Shown here: piece after piece, positions 26,936 through 34,927 of the stretch
Layout: each line of letters begins with the position of its first letter
Position numbering within the stretch: the stretch's first letter is position 1
Source: Methanolinea mesophila
Lineage (GTDB): Archaea > Halobacteriota > Methanomicrobia > Methanomicrobiales > Methanospirillaceae
Assembly (NCBI RefSeq): GCF_017873855.1
Contig: NZ_JAGGKR010000001.1
Coordinates: 1,617,529-1,681,528, forward strand
DNA length: 64,000 nucleotides
Direction of reading: 5' to 3'
Notes under the pieces: model-generated
Databases searched by the model: none
What the model was told of the DNA's origin: nothing
Seen by the model: the letters and a program-made list of their open reading frames with translations, nothing else
Translations under genes and position numbers: made by a program

Positions 26936-27613
26936 TCAAGGGATCTTCACCGCGTCTCCCCTCACCATGGCCCCGTGAGCGATGTGGATCCTGGCCGGAT
27001 GGTATGAGAGCAGGGTCCGGATGCTCATCTTCGCGGTCTCGACGTCTTCGGCCCAGAAGGGGAGCCCGGGGCGCCCGGAAGGCGGGTGGGCGAAAAGAAG
27101 GTCCCCTGCGAGTGCATCTCCGGAGGAGAGAAGAATGGAGACCGATCCCGGGGTGTGGCCGGGGGTACATAGTACCGTGCCGGATATCCCGTAGGGTTCA
27201 AGGCTCATTCCCTCCCGAAGGACCAGGTCCGGGTCCAGTGAAGGAAACGAGGATTTCTTTTTTCCTCCGAAGAACGGCCCGAGGACTCTCCCCAAAAGAC
27301 TTGTGGGACGGAGGCACCCCTGGTCGCCGCACCGGAGCATCTCCGCATCGGCGGGGTGGATGGCAACCCCGGCCCCGGTCCGGGCACGGAGCTCCGCGGC
27401 CGAGCCCGCGTGGTCGGCATGGCCGTGGGTCAGGAGAATCAGGCGGACATCCCGGGGCGCAATGGTATTTTGCTCCATTACCCGGAGGATCGTATCCGCA
27501 CTCCCGGGAAACCCGGTATCAACGAGGATCACCCCCTTTTGCCTTACGATGAATGCCGTGGTGATACCGAGCCTGACCGGGATAACCTCGGGCACTGGTC
27601 TTGTCTCCTGCAT
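26936..27613 (-). CDS. Metallo-beta-lactamase-fold hydrolase
   Basis: 225 residues from ATG 27613, with GGGAG a few bases upstream; the frame to 27682 is a poor extension. The full metal site is present: L-T-H-G-H-A-D-H, then P-G-H-T-P-G-S, A-G-D-L-L-F and I-H-I-A-H-G at the end. This is the glyoxalase II-like branch of the fold; the substrate is not known, with thioesters or small esters most likely. An insertion rich in Lys/Phe (F-F-G-G-K-K-K-S-S-F) lies between the second and third motif. The gene is divergent from the small ferredoxin. Confidence 0.88.
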   Translation of the reverse strand: MQETRPVPEVIPVRLGITTAFIVRQKGVILVDTGFPGSADTILRVMEQNTIAPRDVRLILLTHGHADHAGSAAELRARTGAGVAIHPADAEMLRCGDQGCLRPTSLLGRVLGPFFGGKKKSSFPSLDPDLVLREGMSLEPYGISGTVLCTPGHTPGSVSILLSSGDALAGDLLFAHPPSGRPGLPFWAEDVETAKMSIRTLLSYHPARIHIAHGAMVRGDAVKIP

Positions 27614-27724
27614 CGTGCTCCCAGAAGAAGGACGGATACCAAGGGGATAAACATTTTCAGGATTAATACTCCCCGCCACCAAAGAAATCCCGCAAGGTGC
27701 TCCCTGATTACTCCCCGTTCGGAT

Positions 27725-27750
27725 TTTTTGGGTTAACTTTTTGGGTTAAC
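27725..27750. promoter_or_regulatory. Tandem 13-base repeat before the ferredoxin gene
   Basis: TTTTTGGGTTAAC occurs twice in perfect head-to-tail order (27725-27737 and 27738-27750), each ending in the palindrome GTTAAC, and runs straight into the TATA-like AACTATATG. Two in-phase sites next to a core promoter look like a regulator binding site. Confidence 0.55.
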
Positions 27751-27799
27751 TATATGCCCGATATTCGCAGAGAGAACATTACCGCCGGGGGGCGGCCCA

Positions 27800-28018
27800 A
27801 TGCAATCCACGCCGATATCGCTGTTCATCGAGATATACGTTGATCCCTCGATATGCACCGGGTGCGGGACCTGCGTGGACCAGTGCTCCATGGGGGTGTT
27901 CGAGATGGCGAAGAAGGTCGCTGAACCGATCCGGGGGAATTCATGCATCGGGTGCTTCCAGTGCAAGAATTTCTGCCCAACGGGGGCGATTCAGACCCGG
28001 TGGGTTATGCGGGCGTGA
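27800..28018 (+). CDS. Two-cluster [4Fe-4S] ferredoxin
   Basis: 72 residues with two full cluster motifs: C-T-G-C-G-T-C-V-D-Q-C and C-I-G-C-F-Q-C-K-N-F-C-P-T-G-A-I. The N-terminal stretch I-S-L-F-I-E-I-Y-V-D-P-S-I-C is typical of the polyferredoxin-like small carriers of methanogens. It carries electrons in the cytoplasm between oxidoreductases. A CCGCC-GGGG-GGCGG hairpin at about 27782-27795 lies in the leader just before the ATG and may bury the G-rich ribosome site. Its promoter carries a perfect 13-base tandem repeat, pointing to specific control. Confidence 0.92.
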   Translation: MQSTPISLFIEIYVDPSICTGCGTCVDQCSMGVFEMAKKVAEPIRGNSCIGCFQCKNFCPTGAIQTRWVMRA

Positions 28019-28239
28019 CGAATCCGGTTCATGGCTCTTTACCGGCCGTCGCATGGATGTATTCCTGCCACCTCGCAATCGAAGCGGGAAAATGTGTTCC
28101 GGTACATGATGCCGCATAGATCCCTGAAACGCCATTATATACCTGATTTTTTGCCGAACGTGAAGAATATCAGTACCAGACCCGGGAACCTCTCCGATAT
28201 CTTCCGGCACTCGAAAAAAGAAGGAATGGAGGCCGGTTA

Positions 28240-29127
28240 TTATCCTACGAGGTACTCGCCCGGGGCAGTGATCCGGGATGTATAGCTCATGACCTTCTGG
28301 AAGAGGGTAATCTCGCCGCTTGCGGTCGATGTCTCGGAGTAGACCAGATCCTCGGCTTTCACGTCCTCCATAGCACTGTAGTACCTTGCTTCCTGGACAT
28401 GCACATCGATATACGATTCCGCACTGCCCATCGCGGGGATATCCCCAAACCCGGTCAGCTTGATGTTGTAGTTCGATTCGACACCCGGATCGGAGACCGG
28501 GAGATCCCATCCCTCGATCCCTCCCCGGATACCTCCCTTCTCCATGATATAACGCTGTTCGGTGTCCGTGGCAAGCGAACCGAGAGTCAGGTCGACGACG
28601 CTCCCTTCCTGGACGATATTGCAGAAGTCAGGGTTAACGGTAAGCCCCGGGCTGGCGAAGGGACAGATCATGATATCTTCATCCATGAATGCCGATCCCG
28701 CCCCGTCAAGTACAGAGTTTTCGGATGAGGTCATCCGGCCGGTATCCGTCCCGATGAACTCGACCACTTTATCGGTCCTGATATTGAACAGGCCAGTCGT
28801 TGCGGCACCGGCAGTATCGGTGGTCATTCCCTTGGCATAGGTGACGAGCCCCTGGTCGGCGATGGTGTTCTCGGTATAGGTACTGGTATATTCGGCCCGC
28901 TCCGTAGTCCCTGCGAGTGGGTAAGGCAGCGTTGATCCCTCTTCGACGTAGTTTGCGATGATGTTCACAACGCTGTCGGTCTCGGTCACCGTACCGATTG
29001 CAGACATTGCGGTCGAGGTGACGAACCCCTGGGTCTCGGGGACCTGGGGACAACCGGTGTCGGCCATGGCGGGGAGGGTACAAAGTACCAGCGCAATAGC
29101 GGACAAAACCAAAATCTCTTTGATCAT
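28240..29127 (-). CDS. Secreted family A protein, tandem cluster copy 1
   Basis: 295 residues, ATG 29127 with GGTGA just before. Signal peptide M-I-K-E-I-L-V-L-S-A-I-A ends at A-M-A near residue 22, followed by D-T-G-C-P-Q-V-P-E-T-Q-G-F. It has the family blocks T-E-T-D-S-V-V-N-I-I-A-N, Y-T-E-N-T-I-A-D-Q-G-L-V-T-Y, C-P-F-A ... F-C-N-I-V-Q-E-G-S, G-F-G-D-I-P-A-M-G-S-A and Y-S-E-T-S-T-A-S-G-E-I-T-L-F-Q-K. Compared with pairs 1 and 2 it has an extra C-P in the N-terminal motif and an inserted loop around residue 205. No B gene is next to it. First of four tandem copies in 28-34 kb, with the PKD protein gene lying between copies 1 and 2. Confidence 0.88.
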   Translation of the reverse strand: MIKEILVLSAIALVLCTLPAMADTGCPQVPETQGFVTSTAMSAIGTVTETDSVVNIIANYVEEGSTLPYPLAGTTERAEYTSTYTENTIADQGLVTYAKGMTTDTAGAATTGLFNIRTDKVVEFIGTDTGRMTSSENSVLDGAGSAFMDEDIMICPFASPGLTVNPDFCNIVQEGSVVDLTLGSLATDTEQRYIMEKGGIRGGIEGWDLPVSDPGVESNYNIKLTGFGDIPAMGSAESYIDVHVQEARYYSAMEDVKAEDLVYSETSTASGEITLFQKVMSYTSRITAPGEYLVG

Positions 29128-29571
29128 AATTCACCCTTTTCGGACAGGTGCTGAACAAATCAGCACGAAAAAATAAAATTTTCGATAATAAAAATGTTTT
29201 TATTGTTTTTGAGAAGGTCTTTCTCTTCTCTGCCAGGTGGGATGAGCGCCTGGCGAACATAGGATGCCCGATGTCGCCGGTCCATCGATGTGAAAACCAC
29301 AACGCGATGAGTTCCACCTTCCGAAGAATCCCAATTTTTGCCTCTTCCCGCACTCGAATCGGTCCGGGACAATTTTGTATACGAGGGTTTCGCGAATATG
29401 AGCCGCTCCCCGGTGAGCCGAGAGGCATCGAGAGGGTGCAGCCAACGGGAAATATTTACAGGGAGGAGAGAGAATTCTGGTACACGCCCGGGAACGGAAT
29501 GCCCGGAGTATCACACCATGCCCGAAGAGATGAATCACAGGTCCCGTAAAGTCCCGGGAGAGCCACGTACT
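29128..29571. other. Divergent promoter region
   Basis: About 440 bases between family A copy 1 and the PKD gene. The left 80 bases are AT-rich; AATAAAAA-TG-TTTTTATT at 29187-29204 is a perfect inverted repeat covering the expected TATA position of the A gene. A G-rich GGAGAG before 29572 may be a ribosome site. The remainder has only shadow frames. Confidence 0.5.
29148..29166. promoter_or_regulatory. Inverted repeat at probable transcript start of A copy 1
   Basis: GTGCTGA (29148-29154) and TCAGCAC (29160-29166), perfect, 5-base loop. The minus-strand TATA-like TTTTATTATC is centred about 23 bases beyond its outer edge. Confidence 0.6.
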
Positions 29572-30624
29572 ATGAAGACTGCCCTGATACCCGGGGTCCC
29601 GGCAGTGCTTCTGGTCATTGCACTCGTGCTCATCATGATCGCTATTCCTGCGGCGGTATGCGCCGACAACACCACAGTGACGACCACGCAGACGACGAAC
29701 GCCACCACAACAGCGCCGACGGGCACGCAGACGACCTCGGAGACCACGGTCCAGACCACCGTCACCACGACGAACACCCAGACGACAATAGCGTCATCTG
29801 CGCCGGTTGCCGCGGTCGCCTGGTTCGCTGCAGAACCCCTCTACGGGAGCGCCCCGTTGGGCGTCCAGTTCACCGATACCTCGACGGGAGGAACTCCCAC
29901 GTCGTGGGAATGGTTTTTCGGCGACGGTACAACTGCGTATGTACAAAATCCGTACCATATCTATACCGAACCAGGGACCTACAGCGTGAGCATGAACACG
30001 GTCATCGGCGGGTTTAGTTACACCGCCATCAGGAACGATTTGATCGAGGTGAGAACGCCCGAGACCACTGCGACCACCACGGCAACCACGACCGCCACAA
30101 CCACCACGACCTCGGTTACCACGACATCGTCGACCGGATCCGGGGTTGAGGCGGCATTCTTCGGGGCACCCCGCAGAGGAAGCGCGCCGCTCACCGTAAC
30201 ATTCATGGATGCATCGACGGGGTCTCCCGGGTCCTGGCAGTGGGACTTTGGAGATGGCGAGACCAGTACCCTTGCCAACCCGTCCCATACGTACACCCAG
30301 ACCGGGGCTTACACGGTGACCCTGACCGTCACGGGGGGGGGTGCCAGCGATGAAATGAAACTCCCCAACTACGTCACGGTGTCAGCCCCCACCTCCCCGG
30401 TTACGACGCAGACGACGGCACCGGTATCCGTCACGGGAACAACCCGGGCACCCGGAACGGGTGCATCGTTATCCACGGAATCCACCGCGGCAGTGCCATC
30501 CGGCGGAGGGATTGACCTCGGCGGGTTATCCGGTATCATCATCGCTATCGTGGTGATCGCGATCATTGCAGCAATAGCGGTTATGATCTATCGCAGGCGC
30601 AACCGCTACGATCTCCTGAAATAA
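29572..30624 (+). CDS. Surface protein with two PKD domains and C-terminal anchor
   Basis: 350 residues from ATG 29572, where a complete signal peptide begins (M-K-T-A-L-I-P-G ... V-C-A); ATG 29518 would give a longer N-region and has GGAG at good spacing, so it remains possible. A Thr-rich stalk leads to PKD domain 1 ([16 protein letters not shown] ... W-F-F-G-D-G), a second Thr stalk, and PKD domain 2 ([12 protein letters not shown] ... W-D-F-G-D-G). After a third low-complexity stretch comes one helix and [10 protein letters not shown] inside. PKD proteins of methanogens sit in the cell envelope and mediate contacts. It interrupts the row of family A genes on the opposite strand. Confidence 0.88.
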   Translation: MKTALIPGVPAVLLVIALVLIMIAIPAAVCADNTTVTTTQTTNATTTAPTGTQTTSETTVQTTVTTTNTQTTIASSAPVAAVAWFAAEPLYGSAPLGVQFTDTSTGGTPTSWEWFFGDGTTAYVQNPYHIYTEPGTYSVSMNTVIGGFSYTAIRNDLIEVRTPETTATTTATTTATTTTTSVTTTSSTGSGVEAAFFGAPRRGSAPLTVTFMDASTGSPGSWQWDFGDGETSTLANPSHTYTQTGAYTVTLTVTGGGASDEMKLPNYVTVSAPTSPVTTQTTAPVSVTGTTRAPGTGASLSTESTAAVPSGGGIDLGGLSGIIIAIVVIAIIAAIAVMIYRRRNRYDLLK

Positions 30625-30842
30625 ATTTTTCCGCAGGGCTTCTGCTGGATCGTGGCGATCCGGACTGGACAGCTGTCAGTACGAGGGTGGAAACAATACG
30701 ACATCCCGAAGGGTTACCGGTCCGCAAAATAATAGGAAATCTTGGAATTATGCCGCCATTGCCCGGCGAATGGGAGTGAAATTCAACTACCATGGGAGCG
30801 CGGCGATGAAAGATTCGTCGTGCTATAACTCAAAAAAAAAAA

Positions 30843-31751
30843 TTATGTCGGGGGCGTAAATACGCCCGGGGAGGTAATCTTTGAGTTATAGTTCATTACC
30901 TTCTGGAAGAGGGTAATATCTCCGCTTGCGGTTGTAGTCTCGGAGTAGACCAGATCTTCCGCTTTGGGATACAAGGGCTCAATGCCCGGCCCCGGCTCGC
31001 CATAGAGCGACCTCCCTTCCTGAACATGTACATCGATGTAGGCCTCGGCGCTGCCCATAGCAGGAACATCACCGAACCCGGTTAATTTTATGGAATAATC
31101 GGACTCGACACCGGGATCTGAGACCGGTACATCAATGGCCGTGTCACTTGCCGACTTTTTCATGATGTACCGCTGATCGCTCGTGGTGGCGAGTGAACCG
31201 AGTGTCAGGTCGACGCTGCTCCCTTCCTGAACGATATTGCAGAATCCCGCATTGAATTGCCCCTGCCCTGCTGCAAAGGGACAGATCATGATTGACTGGG
31301 TCAGGAATGAGGTTGCCGCGCCGTCAATGACGCTGTTCTCATCGGAAGTCATCCGGCCGGTATCGGTCCCGACGAACTCCACGACTTTGTCGGTGTGCAC
31401 ATTGAACAGGTTCTCGGTTGCCATGCCGGAGGTATCAGTGCTCATACCCTTTGTGTACGTGACAAGTCCCTGATCGGCGATGGTGTTCTCGGTATATGTG
31501 CCGACATATTCCGTTTGATCTATGTAAAGAGTGGTCAGTGGAGCGGGTATCGGCAAGTTCAATGCGAGGCTTCCCACGATATTTACCACACTATCTGTCT
31601 CGGTCACCGTGCCGAGTGCGGAAATCGCCGTGGAAGTCGAAAATCCCTGGGTCTCGGGGACCTGAGGGACTCCGGTATCGGCCATCGCACCAAAGGTACA
31701 GAGTACGAGTGCGATTGCCGTGAGTAGAATAATTTTTTTAATGGTAAACAT
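30843..31751 (-). CDS. Secreted family A protein, tandem cluster copy 2
   Basis: 302 residues counted from ATG 31751. All family landmarks are present: D-T-G-V-P-Q-V-P-E-T-Q-G-F after the signal, Y-T-E-N-T-I-A-D-Q-G-L, C-P-F-A ... F-C-N-I-V-Q-E-G-S, G-F-G-D-V-P-A-M-G-S-A-E-A-Y-I-D-V-H-V-Q-E-G-R, Y-S-E-T-T-T-A-S-G-D-I. The ATG lies only one base after the G-rich ribosome site (GGGGG), too close for normal use, whereas the in-frame ATT at 31742 lies 10 bases after it and starts a perfect signal (I-K-K-I-I-L-L-T-A-I-A). The two neighbours show the same layout but no usable ATG, so ATT may be the real start here too. Confidence 0.87.
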   Translation of the reverse strand: MFTIKKIILLTAIALVLCTFGAMADTGVPQVPETQGFSTSTAISALGTVTETDSVVNIVGSLALNLPIPAPLTTLYIDQTEYVGTYTENTIADQGLVTYTKGMSTDTSGMATENLFNVHTDKVVEFVGTDTGRMTSDENSVIDGAATSFLTQSIMICPFAAGQGQFNAGFCNIVQEGSSVDLTLGSLATTSDQRYIMKKSASDTAIDVPVSDPGVESDYSIKLTGFGDVPAMGSAEAYIDVHVQEGRSLYGEPGPGIEPLYPKAEDLVYSETTTASGDITLFQKVMNYNSKITSPGVFTPPT

Positions 31752-31764
31752 TCCCCCTACATTT

Positions 31765-31780
31765 TGCTGATTTCTCAGCA
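31765..31780. promoter_or_regulatory. Inverted repeat at probable transcript start of A copy 2
   Basis: TGCTGA (31765-31770) and TCAGCA (31775-31780), perfect, loop TTTC. The TATA box TATATATA at 31801-31808 is centred 24 bases beyond the outer edge. Confidence 0.65.
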
Positions 31781-31892
31781 GATAAAAATGAAATTCAACT
31801 TATATATAAGTGCATCTATGAAATGCGTGCCGGTTTCGCTCTTAAATGTAATTCCAGGGAGTATAGGATTCCGGTGTGGTAATCTATCATCA

Positions 31893-31958
31893 ATAATTCA
31901 TCACTTTCCGGAAGCGTATTGATACTCTCCGCTCGCAGCGGAGTGTTCTGAATATGCC
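31893..31958 (-). pseudogene. Relic of a family A gene end (first)
   Basis: The plus-strand text TTCATCACTTTCCGGAAG and the following CTCCGCTCGCAGCGGAGTGT align base by base with the reverse-read end of the A genes, where TTCATCACTTTCTGGAAG precedes the YSETTTASG block. Translated on the minus strand it gives F-R-K-V-M-N-Y followed by stops, against F-Q-K-V-M-N-Y in intact copies. Only the last part of a gene is left. Confidence 0.6.
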
Positions 31959-32006
31959 TTCAATCGGGGAATAAAGTTATCCCGGGGAGGGGATGGAGAC
32001 GGTGCA

Positions 32007-32175
32007 GTGATTTTTGAATTGGAACTCGTACCCTTCTCAAAGAGGGTAGGTTCTCACCGCGTGCGGCGGAGGGCTTGACGAGAAGGTTGGCCCGCCTTCG
32101 GGGTGCGGTCGGTTCCGACCGTGAACTCGATAATCTCTCTCCCTTCCTTAAGAGGCACATCGATGTGGTGGTATC
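32007..32175 (-). pseudogene. Relic of a family A gene end (second)
   Basis: Plus-strand GTGATTTTTGAATTGGAAC resembles the GTGATCTTTGAATTATAGT end of copy 4. About 160 bases on, CTCCCTTCCTTAAGAGGCAC then ATCGATGTGG matches the block that encodes I-D-V-H-V-Q-E-G-R, and the distance between the blocks is kept at about 160 bases. The minus strand reads I-D-V-P-L-K-E-G-R. The frame is broken in between. Together with the first relic this shows gene loss in the tandem cluster. Confidence 0.65.
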
Positions 32176-32237
32176 GTTCTCTAACGTGGTGCAAGAGACA
32201 GAAGATGGTCCTCTTTCAAAAGAAAAAAAAAGTGAAA

Positions 32238-33134
32238 TTAAGCTCCAGTCGGAATGATCGATGTTCCCGTCCCTGTAATCTTTGAGTTGTAGCTCATTAC
32301 TTTCTGGAACAGGCTGATATCCCCGCTGGCGGTAGTGGTCTCGGAGTATACCAGGTCTTCGGCCTTGGGGTCATGAATTCCTGGTACCGGGAATGACAGG
32401 TGGATCCGGCCTTCCTGGGCATGGACATCGATGGAAGCCTCTGCACTTCCCATGGCAGGGATATCCCCAAATCCGGTGAGCTTGATGCTGTAATCAGACT
32501 CGACACCCGGGTCCGAGACCGGCAGATCGGGATCACCGTCTCCACTCGCCTTTTTCATGATATAGCGCTGCTGTGTCCCGGTGGTGAGCGAACCGAGGGT
32601 CAGGTCGACACTGCTCCCTTCCTGAACGATATTGCAGAATGCCGGGTTAACATTGTTAGTTCCCGATGCAAACGGGCATATCAGGATCTCCGAATCAAGG
32701 AATGATATACCGGCGCCGTCAAGGACCGTGTTCTCGTCCGAGGTCATGCGTCCGGTATCGCTGCCGATGAACTCGACTACTTTGTCAGTCTCCACATTGA
32801 ACAGGTTGGGGGTTGGCACTCCGGCCGTATCAGTGGTCATTGATTTTGCATAGGTGACCAGGCCCTGGTCTGCGATCGTGCTTTCGGTATACGTGCTGGT
32901 GTATTCGGCGTGATCTCTGACCAGGAGCCCCAGCGGATAAGGCAGGGTCTCATGGCCGCAGTTCGCGATAATGTTCACGACGCTGTCGGTCTCGGTGACC
33001 GTCCCGATCGCTGACATAGTCGTTGAGGTCGAGAATCCCTGGGTTTCGGGGACCTGAGGGACTCCGGTATCGGCCATCGCGAGCCCGGTACAGAGTACGA
33101 GCGCGATAGCAGTCAGTAGAACAAATCTCTTAAT
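32238..33134 (-). CDS. Secreted family A protein, tandem cluster copy 3, non-AUG start
   Basis: 298 residues if begun at ATT 33134. The nearest usable canonical codon is ATG 33077, which would remove the whole signal peptide. Reading on in frame upstream gives I-K-R-F-V-L-L-T-A-I-A-L-V-L-C-T-G-L-A-M-A, a complete signal matching copy 2. Compared with copy 2, one C (plus strand) is missing, which destroys the ATG: GGTAAA-ATTCCCCC against GGTAAAC-ATTCCCCC. GGGGG lies nine bases before the ATT. The mature protein is intact (PETQGF, D-Q-G-L, C-P-F-A ... F-C-N-I-V, G-F-G-D-I-P-A-M-G-S-A, Y-S-E-T-T-T-A-S-G-D-I). Either initiation is at AUU, or the gene has lost export. Confidence 0.8.
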   Translation of the reverse strand: MKRFVLLTAIALVLCTGLAMADTGVPQVPETQGFSTSTTMSAIGTVTETDSVVNIIANCGHETLPYPLGLLVRDHAEYTSTYTESTIADQGLVTYAKSMTTDTAGVPTPNLFNVETDKVVEFIGSDTGRMTSDENTVLDGAGISFLDSEILICPFASGTNNVNPAFCNIVQEGSSVDLTLGSLTTGTQQRYIMKKASGDGDPDLPVSDPGVESDYSIKLTGFGDIPAMGSAEASIDVHAQEGRIHLSFPVPGIHDPKAEDLVYSETTTASGDISLFQKVMSYNSKITGTGTSIIPTGA

Positions 33135-33154
33135 GGTAAAATTCCCCCTACTTT

Positions 33155-33172
33155 CTGCTGATTTCTCAGCAG
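33155..33172. promoter_or_regulatory. Inverted repeat at probable transcript start of A copy 3
   Basis: CTGCTGA (33155-33161) and TCAGCAG (33166-33172), perfect, loop TTTC. TATATATA at 33192-33199 is centred 24 bases beyond the outer edge. Confidence 0.65.
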
Positions 33173-33243
33173 ATACGATTAAAATTTAACGTATATATAA
33201 AACCATCTATTGAAAAATTCACGTTTTTATGTGAGAAAAAAGG

Positions 33244-34113
33244 TTAAATGAATATCCGGTACCCGGGACCGGTGATCTTTGAATTATAGTTCATCACTTT
33301 CTGGAAGAGGGTGATGTCGCCGCTTGCGGTCGTGGTCTCCGAGTATACCAGGTCTTCTGCTTTATCAAAACCTAACCGGGATTCCTGGGCATGCACCTCG
33401 ATAGAGGCTTCCGCACTCCCCATCGCAGGGATGTCACCGAAGCCGGTAAGCTTGATCGAATAATCTGACTCGACTCCCGGATCTGAAACCGGATATTGAT
33501 AATCAGGGTTCATGACCGAAGGACCGGCGTTTTCCATGATATATCGCTGAGCAGTCTCCGTGGTGAGCGAGCCGAGGGTGAGATCAACACCGGATCCTTC
33601 CTGAACAATGTTGCAGAACGGCGGATTTATATTAATACCCGGGCTGGCGAAGGGGCAAATAAGTATATTGCTATCACCGAACATCGTTCCGGCTCCGTCG
33701 AGAACAGTGTTTTCATCCGAGACCATTCTGCCGGTGTCGGTCCCGATAAACTCGACTACTTTGCTGGTCTGCACATTGAACAGATTTGTCGTCGCCATCC
33801 CGGACGTATCGGTGCTCATACCCTTTGTGTAAGTGATAAGACCCTGGTCTGCGATGGTCTCTTCAGTGTAGGTGCTGGTGTACTCTGATTGTTCCCCAAC
33901 CGCACCCATAGGGAATGGAAGGGTGGGTCCTCCATGATTGGCAATGATATTTACAATATTGTCAGTTTCGGTCACCGTCCCCAGAACGGACATCGCAGTG
34001 GCCGTGGTAAACCCCTGGGTCTCAGGGACCTGGGGGCAGCCGGTATCTGCCATTGCATATCCCGTGCCAAGCACGAAGACAAGAGTCATCAAGAGAATGA
34101 GATTTTTACGGAT
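33244..34113 (-). CDS. Secreted family A protein, tandem cluster copy 4, non-AUG start
   Basis: 289 residues if begun at ATC 34113, nine bases after GGAGG. The signal then reads I-R-K-N-L-I-L-L-M-T-L-V-F-V-L-G-T-G-Y-A-M-A, equal in length and charge to the other copies. An ATG three codons further up exists in the DNA but is out of frame by one missing base and meets a stop after ten codons. The canonical choice, TTG 34092, gives an uncharged 15-residue leader. The mature part has all family blocks (C-P-Q-V-P-E-T-Q-G-F, Y-T-E-E-T-I-A-D-Q-G-L, C-P-F-A-S-P-G ... F-C-N-I-V, G-F-G-D-I-P-A-M-G-S-A). Confidence 0.8.
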   Translation of the reverse strand: MRKNLILLMTLVFVLGTGYAMADTGCPQVPETQGFTTATAMSVLGTVTETDNIVNIIANHGGPTLPFPMGAVGEQSEYTSTYTEETIADQGLITYTKGMSTDTSGMATTNLFNVQTSKVVEFIGTDTGRMVSDENTVLDGAGTMFGDSNILICPFASPGININPPFCNIVQEGSGVDLTLGSLTTETAQRYIMENAGPSVMNPDYQYPVSDPGVESDYSIKLTGFGDIPAMGSAEASIEVHAQESRLGFDKAEDLVYSETTTASGDITLFQKVMNYNSKITGPGYRIFI

Positions 34114-34136
34114 CGTAACATTCCTCCTACGTTTTT

Positions 34137-34152
34137 TGCTGAATACTCAGCA
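34137..34152. promoter_or_regulatory. Inverted repeat at probable transcript start of A copy 4
   Basis: TGCTGA (34137-34142) and TCAGCA (34147-34152), perfect, loop ATAC. A minus-strand ATTTTATA box at about 34175-34182 is centred 26 bases beyond the outer edge. Confidence 0.65.
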
Positions 34153-34927
34153 GATATTCTGTGAAAGTTATAGGATATAAAATATTTTTGGTGAAAAATG
34201 TGATTTTTCAGAGAAAATCTGTTGATATCCCTAGTTATGCAGTAAAGGAATTCGGAAAATAGTTCAATGGAGCGAACCGGCGGTGAGGGGGATGTGACAC
34301 CATGCCGAGGTGCACTCTTACCTGACGGATGGCAACGGTAGAGGAAAGGCCACTATCCCTCGGATCCATGAAGACCACAGGCGTGCGTACAGCCGCACCC
34401 GACCTGACGAAGAACCCTTTTGCAGGCGTTCGCGAGGAATTTTGCCGCACGTTTCACCTGAATGAACCGACAAGTTCAACAAATTGATATATGGTCTGCT
34501 CATATCTTTTGTACAATGGTCCGGGACTCCATCATGAGGCTCCGGCGGCAGGAGATCGGGTTTTTCATGAAATCCTGCTGGGAAGGCTTTTTGTCTTCCC
34601 CTTCCCGCCCCACGGATATTCAGTAAGTCCCGGAACAGGATAGAGGGGAAACGCGGATACTCACTTCAGTGCCCGGGGGAGTGCAATCCCCCCCACGAGA
34701 CCTCCCGGTTATGCCCGCGTTTCTCCTCCACACACATCGCCATATTTTTCAGGTCTTTTTCCTTTCACGAGCCGTGGCGAGGTTTCCCCATCCCATCCGG
34801 GCCCGATGGTATGGATTGGGGATGCTCCGGACTGGGGCAGACAGGGAATCACCAGCACGAGCATCTGGTGCAGGGTCACACTATGCGTGCCCGTACCCTT
34901 TATACCAGGGAGTGCCACAGGAACCGC
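34153..34927. other. Intergenic with a weak copy of the dispersed repeat
   Basis: About 775 bases. The left 90 bases are AT-rich promoter DNA of family A copy 4. GAACCGACAAGTTCAAC then AAATTGATATA at 34464-34491 resembles repeat copies A and B near 4.4 and 4.8 kb, and is followed 15 bases on by TTGTACAATGGTCC, as after copy B. GGGAAG/CTTCCC at 34580-34600 forms a hairpin with T-rich loop. TTTATACC at 34900-34907 is the probable TATA box of the glycosylase gene. No gene seen. Confidence 0.5.
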
